From Bin5 sp965116395 (GTDB lineage Bacteria; Chloroflexota; Anaerolineae; Caldilineales; Caldilineaceae), in contig OZ220684.1 in assembly GCA_965116395.1 (NCBI GenBank), forward strand, positions 3,038,001 through 3,102,000: a stretch of DNA of 64,000 bases, written 5' to 3'. Positions within the stretch are counted from its first letter, which is position 1, and each line of letters begins with the position of its first letter. The position numbers were made by a program, and so were the translations under genes. The notes under the pieces were generated by a model. It had not been told where the DNA came from and did not search any database. It worked only from the letters and a program-made list of their open reading frames with translations. Shown here piece by piece: positions 35,014 through 43,129 of this stretch.

Positions 35014-36102
35014 TCACGCACCGTTCTCATCAGGCGCCTGCGCCAATAAATCGTCAGGCACTTTCATAAACTCTCGCAATACCGTTGTGGCAAATGCCCC
35101 CTTAGGTAGCGAAAACTGTACCACGATGTCCGTCCCGTTCTGCCCAACCGACAGATCATCGAGCAGAATCCTTCCCAACCGCCGCGTGCCCATCATCTTA
35201 GCCTTGGCTAACGAGTCAATGTCCAGCCCGCTCTCCGCCAGGACCTCCCGCTCCAACGCCCCCGATTCGGCTTCCGCATCCCACATCTTCGGACCGTAAA
35301 TCGGCGTCGTAAAACTAATCTCTTTCCGTTCGTAGCGGCCCTGCTCCGCCTCCCGATCAGCGACAACGAACAGCCCACCCGTGTCATGCTTCTTGGCGAT
35401 GTCTCCCGTCATCATCTCTGCGAATCGGCCCTGTTGCTGACGCACGGCCAGATAACGATTGCACAGATAACTCTGCACGCTCGCCAGCAGCAGACCGCGC
35501 AACCAGCGGTTGGACATTCGCTTCCCACCCTGAAGCAGCTCCCAGCCCCGCCGCACATTCGCCCCGTTTTGCCCCAGGCGCTGCGGGCCGTAAAAGTTAG
35601 GAAGCCCCCTATCCCGCAACTGCGCCGCCACGGCCTCGGCCCGCGTCATCGCTTCCTCGCCCTGGACCGATGGCCCTGTAACCGTAATTGCAAAACGATT
35701 GCCCAACAGGTGGCCCTTCTTGAGCTTGTTGCGATGCAGCCGCACCCAATTGACCGTCACCGGCGTCTTCTCGCCAATACGCTCCGGCGCCGCACGCAAA
35801 AAACCGTCGTCCACGTGGCCCACCAGCAAGCTGAACGTCTGCGTTGTCCGCGCAAACTTGTCCTTCATGCCGGCAAAACTGACCGCGTTGTACGGCAGGT
35901 CGAACGCCTCCGCCAGTCCCCGCTGTACCTCCCGCGTAGTCAGTTCCTCTTTCGTAATATTGACATAGAGATGCTGGCCAGCGCCGCTCGCTTCGTATAG
36001 AGGAATCTCCTCAACCACAAAGGCATCGGGCGCGGCCCGCAACTGGCCCCCGATCCCCGGCAGCCCTTCTGTACTGTAAGGTAGTTTCAGATTCAGTTCC
36101 AA
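35014..36102 (-). CDS. truD: tRNA pseudouridine synthase D
   Basis: A 362-residue TruD, which makes pseudouridine-13 in tRNA. The catalytic aspartate lies in SFAGMKDKFARTTQ near residue 81. Other family blocks are LHRNKLKKGHLLGNRFAI and LPNFYGPQRLGQNGANVRRG. Length is normal. It probably shares a transcript with the LON-domain gene 84 bases downstream. Confidence 0.95.
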   Translation of the reverse strand: MELNLKLPYSTEGLPGIGGQLRAAPDAFVVEEIPLYEASGAGQHLYVNITKEELTTREVQRGLAEAFDLPYNAVSFAGMKDKFARTTQTFSLLVGHVDDGFLRAAPERIGEKTPVTVNWVRLHRNKLKKGHLLGNRFAITVTGPSVQGEEAMTRAEAVAAQLRDRGLPNFYGPQRLGQNGANVRRGWELLQGGKRMSNRWLRGLLLASVQSYLCNRYLAVRQQQGRFAEMMTGDIAKKHDTGGLFVVADREAEQGRYERKEISFTTPIYGPKMWDAEAESGALEREVLAESGLDIDSLAKAKMMGTRRLGRILLDDLSVGQNGTDIVVQFSLPKGAFATTVLREFMKVPDDLLAQAPDENGA

Positions 36103-36144
36103 GACAGTTCCAAACCTTTTGGCCCGTCCACATGGTTAGAGGGA

Positions 36145-36153
36145 AGTATAGCA
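36145..36153 (-). promoter_or_regulatory. Extended -10 TGCTATACT for truD
   Basis: On the minus strand TGCTATACT lies about 43 bases before the truD ATG, giving an expected leader of some 36 bases. It is the same nonamer as at 17359 and 41163. Confidence 0.5.
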
Positions 36154-36330
36154 GATCGCAGCCCCCCACATGGGAAGATATGTTCCAATGATGAAATTAC
36201 TCTACCTATATCGATTCGTACCCATCCAAAGCAGCCCTGCCCCGGGATCGCCGGCGTCGCGCACGCAACCCGCATTCCCGACCCGGCGTGAGGCCAGCAA
36301 ACGTGTTCCCTCTATTCTCAACTGTATTAT

Positions 36331-36541
36331 GGGCGGTCGGCCGCAAGCGGCCTCCCTTGTGCAGGGGCTGCGCCCCCGCAACGCCCCCCTACAAAACCAT
36401 CCCTCACCGACCGTGTTTACGCTTCCCCAGCATCGTGTCTGGCGACCGGAGTCTACTCCCCCACTTGCCGCCTCAACCCACCACCCCCCGACCTCCAACC
36501 GCAGAAGTTACTGACCCCTGACCCCTGACCCCTGCAGTTCC
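36331..36541. repeat. Dispersed intergenic hairpin element, copy C
   Basis: In the core at 36331-36413 the first hairpin is GGCCG-CAAG-CGGCC instead of GGGCC-TTC-GGCCC, a different stem that still pairs fully. The second hairpin and the closing CGGTCGG/CCGACCG stem match copy A. A type-1 right arm follows (GCTTCCCCAGCATCGTGTCTGG...), ending in three CTGACCC units and CTGCAGTTCCGCG. It lies between truD and the next methyltransferase gene; the first 220 bases of that gap hold only the truD promoter. Confidence 0.8.
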
Positions 36542-36545
36542 GCGA

Positions 36546-37181
36546 CTACCCGTCATTATAATAAAGCAAACTGTAGCAAAATGGCGTGTCCCGCGCCCCG
36601 CCGAACCGAAATCCCGCTTCCCCCAGCCACAGCCGCACCGTTCGCTGCAGTGCATATCCGGCATGAGGCATCTCTTCGCTGACCGCCACGCGCCCGCCCG
36701 GCTTGAGTACCCGCCGCAACTCTTCCAACGCGAAAAGTGGTTGCGGCATCTCCGACAGCGCCGCGATCGCAACCGCAACGTCCACGCTGTCTCTCTCTAA
36801 CGGCAGGCGATAAGCGCCGCACTGATGAAAGTCAACGCGTGAACCAAATCCCGCGCCTTCGACCCTGGCGCGGGCCGCGTCAACCATCGGCGCCTGAATA
36901 TCCACCGCGTGTACCCGCCCCTCGCCGCCCACCTGCCGCGCCATCTCGACAGTAAACGTGCCCGTGCCGCATCCCAAATCCAGCACAGTCAGGCCGGGAC
37001 CAATACCGAACGGGCCCAGGGTCCTGACAGGATCGCGATAACGCATCCGCACCGGATGATCAAGCAGATCCCGCAGCGGCGCCGGATAGGGGCGGGGCCG
37101 CACGCGCTGCGCGATGCGCGCGCCAATCTGCGCGCCTACCGCGACGCCTGCGCTTCGTATCAGAAGATTACCCAATCCCAT
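36546..37181 (-). CDS. SAM-dependent methyltransferase, UbiE-like
   Basis: A 211-residue class I methyltransferase. Motif I is TVLDLGCGTGTFTVEMA near residue 68, then VHAVDIQAPMVD (motif post I) and VLKPGGRVAVSEE (motif III). A hydrophobic N-terminal segment and an Arg-rich stretch precede the core. The target is unknown; ubiquinone/menaquinone- or lipid-type substrates are common for this subgroup. Its ribosome site is weak. Confidence 0.8.
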   Translation of the reverse strand: MGLGNLLIRSAGVAVGAQIGARIAQRVRPRPYPAPLRDLLDHPVRMRYRDPVRTLGPFGIGPGLTVLDLGCGTGTFTVEMARQVGGEGRVHAVDIQAPMVDAARARVEGAGFGSRVDFHQCGAYRLPLERDSVDVAVAIAALSEMPQPLFALEELRRVLKPGGRVAVSEEMPHAGYALQRTVRLWLGEAGFRFGGARDTPFCYSLLYYNDG

Positions 37182-37252
37182 ACGTCAAGACCCTGTTAAC
37201 TGCCAATCAGATCCAGTGAACCGCCAACTCGCCGCTGTCATAGGACAACGGA

Positions 37253-38491
37253 TCACGGGTTGCCGCACGGAAAACGAATCCGCAATATCCCGCCGGCAAA
37301 GACCGCTCCGCTGGCTTCCCGTTGCGCCAGCACCGCCGGCAGCAGATATTCGCGCTTGAAGTTGCCGATCGTGATGAAAAGCTCATCGCCCCGTTTCTTC
37401 AGCCGAATCTTATCCAGCTCAATGTGCGGCAATGGCAGTTTGAGAACGAAATCGCTGCCCTGCTCCTCGATCTCCTGCACCTGCCCCACAAACATCACCT
37501 CGCCCGGATCGCGCTGACCGTACATCTCATCCGCCAGCGACCGCAACGGCCCGAAACCGACCACCTCCTCGCTGCGCCAGCCGCTGTACAGAATCGGCAG
37601 AGGATAGAAATCCCGCTCGATTTCAACCAGGTAACGTGCCTGATTCTCCTGAAGTTGACGCAAATAAGGGTCGTTGCTTGGTGCCGACAGGGCTGCTTCC
37701 CCATCCTGCAAAAGCGTTCCGCCGCCCGCCCCGTCCGCGTCAGCCCCCTGCGGTCGGACACCCGGCAGTATCCGGTTGACCACCACCGCATCCACGGGAC
37801 ATTCGAACAGCGACAAATAGGTTACCGCCCGGGCCGCCTCCTTTATCACCATCTTTTCCGGATTGATCACGACCCGGTAGCTGGTGGTCTGCGCATCGCT
37901 TAACACCCGTTGCAGCTCCTTTACATCATCCACCAGTTTGGGCAGACCCGCCAGCGCGTCCTGCTCCGGCATCAGCCGCCCCAACAACCCGCCGGTCAGC
38001 CGCATGGCCGTCTCACCCCAACCAAAGAAACGTTCCACATACCACTGAAAAGTCTCCGGCATGGCCAGCAGCCGCATCGTCTCGCCCGTCGGCGCCGCAT
38101 CAACAACTACCCGGTCAAATTCACGCGTGGCCGCATTTCGATAAATATGTAACAGGCTGAAGATCTCCTCCATGCCCGGTATGATCGCCATCTCTTCGGC
38201 AACCGTCTTGCTCATGCCCTGCTTGCGCAAAATCTTGCCCATGTACCCCTGCAACGAGCCCCAGTTCTTCCGCAGTTCGTCCAGGACGTTGATCTCCTGC
38301 GCAAACAGATTGTCCGTGATCTCCGTCGGTACGCTTTGCAGCGGCCTGTCAAGGCTGTCCGCCAGGCTGTGAGCGATATCCGTGCTGACCACAAGCGTAC
38401 TGTACCCCATCTGCGCGCAGCGCAGCGCGGTCGCCGCCGCCGTCGTCGTCTTGCCAACGCCTCCCTTGCCCAGATAAAGTAGAATCCGCAC
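37253..38491 (-). CDS. ArsA/GET3-like ATPase with C-terminal HSP20-like domain
   Basis: A 412-residue P-loop ATPase of the ArsA/Get3 group: deviant Walker A GKGGVGKTTTAAATA at residues about 9-23, switch II VVVDAAPTGETMRLL. From about residue 330 a small beta-sandwich domain (FVLKLPLPHIELDKIRLKKRGDELFI) resembles the alpha-crystallin/HSP20 fold found at the end of many bacterial ArsA-like proteins. These are not arsenite pumps in most bacteria; a role in protein or membrane targeting is inferred. GTG at 38491 has GAGAGG eight bases upstream; the in-frame GTG at 38500 abuts that site. Confidence 0.83.
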   Translation of the reverse strand: MRILLYLGKGGVGKTTTAAATALRCAQMGYSTLVVSTDIAHSLADSLDRPLQSVPTEITDNLFAQEINVLDELRKNWGSLQGYMGKILRKQGMSKTVAEEMAIIPGMEEIFSLLHIYRNAATREFDRVVVDAAPTGETMRLLAMPETFQWYVERFFGWGETAMRLTGGLLGRLMPEQDALAGLPKLVDDVKELQRVLSDAQTTSYRVVINPEKMVIKEAARAVTYLSLFECPVDAVVVNRILPGVRPQGADADGAGGGTLLQDGEAALSAPSNDPYLRQLQENQARYLVEIERDFYPLPILYSGWRSEEVVGFGPLRSLADEMYGQRDPGEVMFVGQVQEIEEQGSDFVLKLPLPHIELDKIRLKKRGDELFITIGNFKREYLLPAVLAQREASGAVFAGGILRIRFPCGNP

Positions 38492-38575
38492 CGCCGCCAC
38501 CTCTCTTCATCGCACAGAAACGGGCCCTCCCGACCTCCTGCCGCCGCAGAAGTCAGGACCGTCGCGTCAATCGCC

Positions 38576-39295
38576 CTATTCGCCCGCCTCGTCAGAACCT
38601 GCGCGGCGCCTGCCGCCGCCCTTGCGCCGCAACTTCGCCCCGAGCACCAGCGCCAGCAGCAGCCCGCCGGCCAGCACATAATACGCAGCCGCGCGGCTCA
38701 GACCGAACCAACCCCGGATCCGCCACCAGTACAACGGCAACTGGGCCCAATAGCTCCAGCGCAGATGCCAGCGATGGCCGATCGAAATCACATACCTTCC
38801 AATCCTGTTGTGGCGGGTCCACACCACAAGATAGACGCGCCCGCCTACCAGCGTGCGCGTGTCGATAAGAGGGCCGGGATAGTAATGAACATGGGTCAGA
38901 ACATCCTTTACCGGTTGCAGCAGTTCGCTTGGCGGCGGCGCCACAATCGCGCTGTAGCCGTGAGGCAACTCCAATGGCAACTCTTGCGTGTCCGCGCTGT
39001 ATGGCAGGCTCCGCGCCACGATCGCAAAGGTCGGCAGCACCGAACCGCCGCGGGGAAGGACGGGCACGAACAACTGCGCCCGCAGACGGTCGCCCGCCCT
39101 GCAATCCACCCGGTAAACATGCGTCTCCCCAAGCTGGGTGAACGCCCCAAAAATGAGCCGTTTCCGGCTGAAATCGGCGAAAGACTCGCCTTCAACCAGC
39201 TGGCTGCTCGGCCGGCTGCCGAATACAGGTACGCTGCCCGCAAGATCGACGCCGGCAACAGGCTTGGCCCCGCCGTTAGCGTCTGCGGCAGTCAC
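38576..39295 (-). CDS. Membrane protein with exposed beta-rich domain, function unknown
   Basis: A 239-residue protein starting at GTG after AGGAGGGG. The first 190 residues look beta-rich and lack enzyme motifs (ETHVYRVDCRAGDRLRAQLFVP resembles pre-peptidase C-terminal-type binding domains). One helix near residues 200-220 (AAYYVLAGGLLLALVLGA) is followed by a basic tail, so the main domain should lie outside and the tail inside. No clear N-terminal signal is seen. It precedes the ArsA-like gene by 85 bases on the same strand. Confidence 0.6.
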   Translation of the reverse strand: MTAADANGGAKPVAGVDLAGSVPVFGSRPSSQLVEGESFADFSRKRLIFGAFTQLGETHVYRVDCRAGDRLRAQLFVPVLPRGGSVLPTFAIVARSLPYSADTQELPLELPHGYSAIVAPPPSELLQPVKDVLTHVHYYPGPLIDTRTLVGGRVYLVVWTRHNRIGRYVISIGHRWHLRWSYWAQLPLYWWRIRGWFGLSRAAAYYVLAGGLLLALVLGAKLRRKGGGRRRAGSDEAGE

Positions 39296-39462
39296 AACCC
39301 CTCCTGCTAATATACGTATAGGATGCGTGTGTGTTGCAGTCCGATGTCACGGGCAAGAGTCTATCACCCTCGCGCCCGCTCCGTCAACCAATTCCGCCCC
39401 CGCGCGTTGGCAAAGGACGGGCATCCTCCCCTCCCACTCCTCTCTCCTCACTCCTGTCATAT

Positions 39463-39655
39463 GGGCGGTCGGGCCTTCGGCCCTCCCTTGTGCAGGGGCT
39501 GCGCCCCCGCAACGCCCCCCTACAAAACCATCCCTCACCGACCGTGCTTACGCTTCCCCAGCACCGTGTCTGGCGAACGGAGTCTACTCCCCCTCTGCTG
39601 TCTCATCCCCCTAGCCCCTGCAGTTCCCCCGCAGTTCCCCCGCAGTTCCGCACCA
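39463..39655. repeat. Dispersed intergenic hairpin element, copy D
   Basis: The core at 39463-39545 has both hairpins and the full CGGTCGG/CCGACCG closing stem. The type-1 right arm (GCTTCCCCAGCACCGTGTCTGG) is shared with copies C and E and ends in repeated CCCGCAGTTC units. It lies between divergent genes at 39295 and 39711, and nothing else is seen in that 415-base gap. Confidence 0.8.
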
Positions 39656-39710
39656 GACTTTCAAGGTCAGAATCTTGGAAATCTGCAGAATTCTATGGTA
39701 CGCTTTCCCC

Positions 39711-41051
39711 ATGAACGCACGCGTCCTCGCCCAGCTCACCCTCGTCCACGTAGGGGTCTCCATCACCGTCGTCCCGATCACCAGTACGCTCAATCGCGTC
39801 ATGATCGCCGACCTGCAGATGCCCGTGATGCTGGTAGCCGTCCTGGTCGCACTGCCCTACCTGCTTTCCCCTCTCCAGATCTTCCTGGGCAACTGGTCCG
39901 ATCGCCATCCCGCCGCCGACTACCACCGTACACCCTGGATTCTTCTCGGCGGCCTTCTCGCCGCGACCGGCAGTTACTTCACCGTCCACGTCGCCTACCT
40001 GCTCGATCAAAACTTCGTGCTGGGTCTCTGGGCCGCGGCCTTCGTCTTCTGCCTCTGGGGCGTCGGTATCAATGCCGCCTCGGTCAGCTATCTCTCCCTG
40101 GTCACTGACCTTGCCGATGAAGACGGGCGCAGTCGCGCGGTCAGCATCATGTGGACGGCGATGATCCTGTCCACCATTCTTACCAGCCTGGGTCTCTCCC
40201 GCATGTTGACAACATCCGCGCCCCTCGCCGGCGGTGGCGCCATTGCCGACCTTTCGAAAGAGACGCTCATTACCGCCTTCGGTGTCATCTGGTTCGTATC
40301 CGTCATCTTGGTCCTTGTGGGCAGCTACCGCATCGAACCGCGGGCATCAGCGCGAGCCGCCCAACCAACCCACAGCGCCGATGATCCCATCCAGGCGTTG
40401 CGCCTGCTGGCGTTAAACCCGGAGGCCCGCCGCTTTTTTGTCTATCTGATGGTGGTACTGATCAGCATCCACGCGCAGGATGTGTTGCTGGAGCCGTTCG
40501 GCGCTGAGGCATTGGGCATGTCCGTCGCCGTCACCTCTCGCCTGACATCGATCTGGGGCGCCGGCATCTTTATCACACTCTTGGCCGGGATCATTTTCGT
40601 CAAGCGCTGGGGCAAAAAAACCGGTGCCAACCTGGGCGCGTTTGTTACCGCCATCGCCTTCGCCTCAATTATCGCCACCGGTCTCCTCGGCCAATCGAAC
40701 CTGTTTTTCGGCGCCGTCTTCCTTCTGGGCCTGGGCGGCGGCCTTATGACCGTCAGCAATCTCAGTTTCATGCTCGACATGACCGTGCCCCAGGCTGCCG
40801 GCCTCTACATTGGCGCCTGGAGCGTCGCAAATTTCGCCGGTCAGGCCATCGGCAACATAATCAGCGGCGTCCTGTGGGACCTCTTCTTCTGGCTCACGGG
40901 CAATCCGCTGATGGGGTACGCAGCCGTCTTCACGCTCGAAATCGCCGGCCTCCTGCTGGCCGTCTGGCTCTTCCGTTCAATCAGTGTCGCAAAATTCCGA
41001 CGTCAAGCCGAAGTGCGCCTGCCCACCGTTCTCTCACTTGCCACCGAGTAA
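39711..41051 (+). CDS. BCD-family (PucC-like) major facilitator transporter
   Basis: A 446-residue protein with about twelve transmembrane helices. The first cytoplasmic loop NWSDRHPAADYHRTPWILLG matches the PucC/BCD branch of the major facilitator superfamily, as do NRVMIADLQMP and the GGGLMTVSNLSFMLDMT segment. Known members help assemble light-harvesting complexes or handle (bacterio)chlorophyll, yet no photosynthesis gene is near, so another pigment-like or hydrophobic cargo is possible. ATG at 39711 was chosen over an upstream in-frame start for length and hydrophobicity. Confidence 0.85.
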   Translation: MNARVLAQLTLVHVGVSITVVPITSTLNRVMIADLQMPVMLVAVLVALPYLLSPLQIFLGNWSDRHPAADYHRTPWILLGGLLAATGSYFTVHVAYLLDQNFVLGLWAAAFVFCLWGVGINAASVSYLSLVTDLADEDGRSRAVSIMWTAMILSTILTSLGLSRMLTTSAPLAGGGAIADLSKETLITAFGVIWFVSVILVLVGSYRIEPRASARAAQPTHSADDPIQALRLLALNPEARRFFVYLMVVLISIHAQDVLLEPFGAEALGMSVAVTSRLTSIWGAGIFITLLAGIIFVKRWGKKTGANLGAFVTAIAFASIIATGLLGQSNLFFGAVFLLGLGGGLMTVSNLSFMLDMTVPQAAGLYIGAWSVANFAGQAIGNIISGVLWDLFFWLTGNPLMGYAAVFTLEIAGLLLAVWLFRSISVAKFRRQAEVRLPTVLSLATE

Positions 41052-41162
41052 CGCTCTGCTTTTCCTGATTCCAAAACGTGTTTCGAAGCGCTTCTAGCCA
41101 GCAAAAGCGTGTTGAACCTACTCCACCAGCGGGCTCCGGCTGTGCAAAGTGCGGTTCGTCTA

Positions 41163-41171
41163 TGCTATACT
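41163..41171 (+). promoter_or_regulatory. Extended -10 TGCTATACT before the 41288-43093 gene group
   Basis: TGCTATACT lies about 120 bases upstream of the first ATG of a three-gene run with gaps of 32 and 25 bases. It is identical to the motifs at 17359 and 36145 (minus strand). No -35 is apparent. Confidence 0.45.
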
Positions 41172-41287
41172 GGTAACTGGAATTGGACACACAGGCCAAT
41201 TTTGACCGCTGCCGACTCCAGCTCTTTCTAATTCTGGCAACGGCCAAGGTGCCGCAAGACTATCTCCCAGCCCTTGAGGACCGTAGC

Positions 41288-41587
41288 ATGGTCAAAGTAC
41301 TACTGAGTTACGATATGCGGGAAGGGCACGAAGAAGACTGCCAGCGGTACGTCGTGCAAACCCTCGCGCCCGGGCTGGCGCAACTGGGTCTGCGCATCAC
41401 CGACGCCTGGTACACGCTCTGGGGAGAGGCGCCCCAAATCCTCGGCGGCGGCGTCCTTGAGAACAGGGAAGACGCCTCCCGTATCTTGCACTCAAATGAG
41501 TGGGAGGAGTTGATCGCAGGTCTGGAACCGTTCGTCGAAAACTTCAAAGTTCGAGTCGTTGACGCCAACGGCCGCTTCCAATTCTGA
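41288..41587 (+). CDS. Small conserved-looking protein, dimeric alpha/beta-barrel-like
   Basis: A 99-residue protein starting MVKVLLSYDMREGHEEDCQRYV. Predicted beta-alpha-beta pattern and the opening resemble short dimeric alpha/beta-barrel (ABM or EthD-like) proteins, but no motif proves it. GAGGA precedes the ATG. It is the first gene of a short run with the possible caspase-fold protein and the HD hydrolase. Confidence 0.6.
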   Translation: MVKVLLSYDMREGHEEDCQRYVVQTLAPGLAQLGLRITDAWYTLWGEAPQILGGGVLENREDASRILHSNEWEELIAGLEPFVENFKVRVVDANGRFQF

Positions 41588-41619
41588 GCAACCTGCCGTC
41601 AACCCGCTTCGCTCTATCT

Positions 41620-42480
41620 ATGCCTCTTGCCCACAACGTGCAAAGCTCCCCCGATACAAATCGCCCTGACACGGCTTCTCAACCATCCACAAAACTGCCC
41701 CACAGCGCCAGGCCGGACGACCGTAAACCCTTGGCGCTGATCGTCTTTCTCGAAAACGTCGGCCATATCAGCGGCGTCAATCTGCCCCGCTGGGCCATGG
41801 CCGCCATCGATTGGACAACCGAAGAGTACGCCAAGTTGCTGCTGCGGCTCCTCGGCGCACACCGCCGCTACGACCGTGTCATCATTCTCGAGGATGACGC
41901 CGCCACCGCCGCAAACTTGACCGCCGCCCTCGTCGCAGCCAGCGCCACCCATACAGTCGACCAGCTTCTGCTCGTCCACGGCCAGGAACGCTGCCTCGTC
42001 GGTTACCGAGGACAGGAATATGTCGACGCCGCAGACTTCGACGCCTTGCAGGCTCGTTACCTCGAGGATAGCTCGCTTCTCGACCTGCGCGTGGTCTACG
42101 GGCTCAACTGCTACGGCGCCAGCCTGGCCTCCACCTGGCTGGTCCTGGGCGCCCAAGCCGTCAACGGCGCCCAGGCCGTCAACTGGCTGCCGGAACCGAG
42201 TCTCAGCCTCTTTCTGCGCAAATGGCTCAACGGCGCCCCCTTCAGCCAAGCCGTCGGCTACAGCGCCCGCCGCGCCCGTGCAACTGGCAGACTCCTGTGG
42301 CGCGACCGCGCCGATGGCAGCGAACATCCCAACATCGCCGGCAGCCGCCAGATCGTCTACGGCCAGCGCGATGTGACAATCGCCTCGGCCACCGACAAAG
42401 GCCGAACTGTTCAACCTGAACCTGCACAAATATCACAACCGCAGAACGTCTCCGCGCCCCGTCCGGCGGCGGCCCAATAG
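41620..42480 (+). CDS. Protein of unknown function with a caspase-fold-like His-Cys pair
   Basis: A 286-residue protein. The core has LLLVHGQER with His120-Gly121 after a hydrophobic strand, and LRVVYGLNCYGASLA with Cys164 after the next strand. That order, the HG step and the 44-residue gap are those of clan CD (caspase, CHAT, gingipain-like) peptidases. Then comes a region that is hydrophobic and small-residue-rich (WLVLGAQAVNGAQAVN). The first 35 and last 40 residues are low-complexity. No specificity pocket is identified and peptidase activity is unproven; it could be an inactive relative. Confidence 0.5.
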   Translation: MPLAHNVQSSPDTNRPDTASQPSTKLPHSARPDDRKPLALIVFLENVGHISGVNLPRWAMAAIDWTTEEYAKLLLRLLGAHRRYDRVIILEDDAATAANLTAALVAASATHTVDQLLLVHGQERCLVGYRGQEYVDAADFDALQARYLEDSSLLDLRVVYGLNCYGASLASTWLVLGAQAVNGAQAVNWLPEPSLSLFLRKWLNGAPFSQAVGYSARRARATGRLLWRDRADGSEHPNIAGSRQIVYGQRDVTIASATDKGRTVQPEPAQISQPQNVSAPRPAAAQ

Positions 42481-42505
42481 CCCACAGCAAACACGAGGAA
42501 CTGTC

Positions 42506-43093
42506 ATGCCCCTTCCCAGTCGAACGGAAGCTATCCAACTACTACATGAATGGGTCGAAACCGAGGGCCTGCGTCGCCATATGCTGGCCGTGGAGGCCGC
42601 CATGCGCCTCTATGCCCGTCACTACGGCGAGGATGAAGATCTCTGGGGACTGACCGGCCTGCTCCACGATCTGGACTACGACCGCTTTCCCGATATGGAT
42701 GACAAGGAGAACGGCCATCCCCGCACCGCTCTGCGCCACTTCCGCCAGCATGACTACCCTCCGGAATTCATCCACGCCGTCGAGGCCCACGCTACCTTCC
42801 TCGGCGTCCCCCGCGAATCGAGGCTGGACAAAGCCCTGCTGGCCTGCGACGAGCTCACCGGCCTGATCCTGGCCTGCGCCTACGTGCGCCCCGATCGGGA
42901 CCTGCGCAGCGTAAGGCTCAAATCGGTCAAGAAAAAGTGGAAGGACAAGCGCTTCACCGCCGCCATCGACCGTGCCGAAAACCTCCACTTCATCGAGGAA
43001 CTGGGCGAACCCTTCGACGAGCATGTGCAGCGCGTCCTGGACGCCATGAAAGAAGTCGCCGCGCAACTGGGCGTCTCAGGCGAACAAAGCTGA
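42506..43093 (+). CDS. HD-domain phosphohydrolase
   Basis: A 195-residue HD-superfamily protein. Metal ligands are seen as H in LRRHMLAVEAAM, LLHDLDYDRF (the HD pair near residue 52), NGHPRTA and a later HA/D pair (HATFLGV, DELTGL). Small stand-alone HD proteins hydrolyse nucleotides or phosphate esters; this substrate is unknown. GAGGA precedes the ATG. It starts 25 bases after the caspase-like gene. Confidence 0.82.
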   Translation: MPLPSRTEAIQLLHEWVETEGLRRHMLAVEAAMRLYARHYGEDEDLWGLTGLLHDLDYDRFPDMDDKENGHPRTALRHFRQHDYPPEFIHAVEAHATFLGVPRESRLDKALLACDELTGLILACAYVRPDRDLRSVRLKSVKKKWKDKRFTAAIDRAENLHFIEELGEPFDEHVQRVLDAMKEVAAQLGVSGEQS

Positions 43094-43129
43094 CGCCGCC
43101 TGTAGGCCACAGCTGCCCTGCCGTCAACA

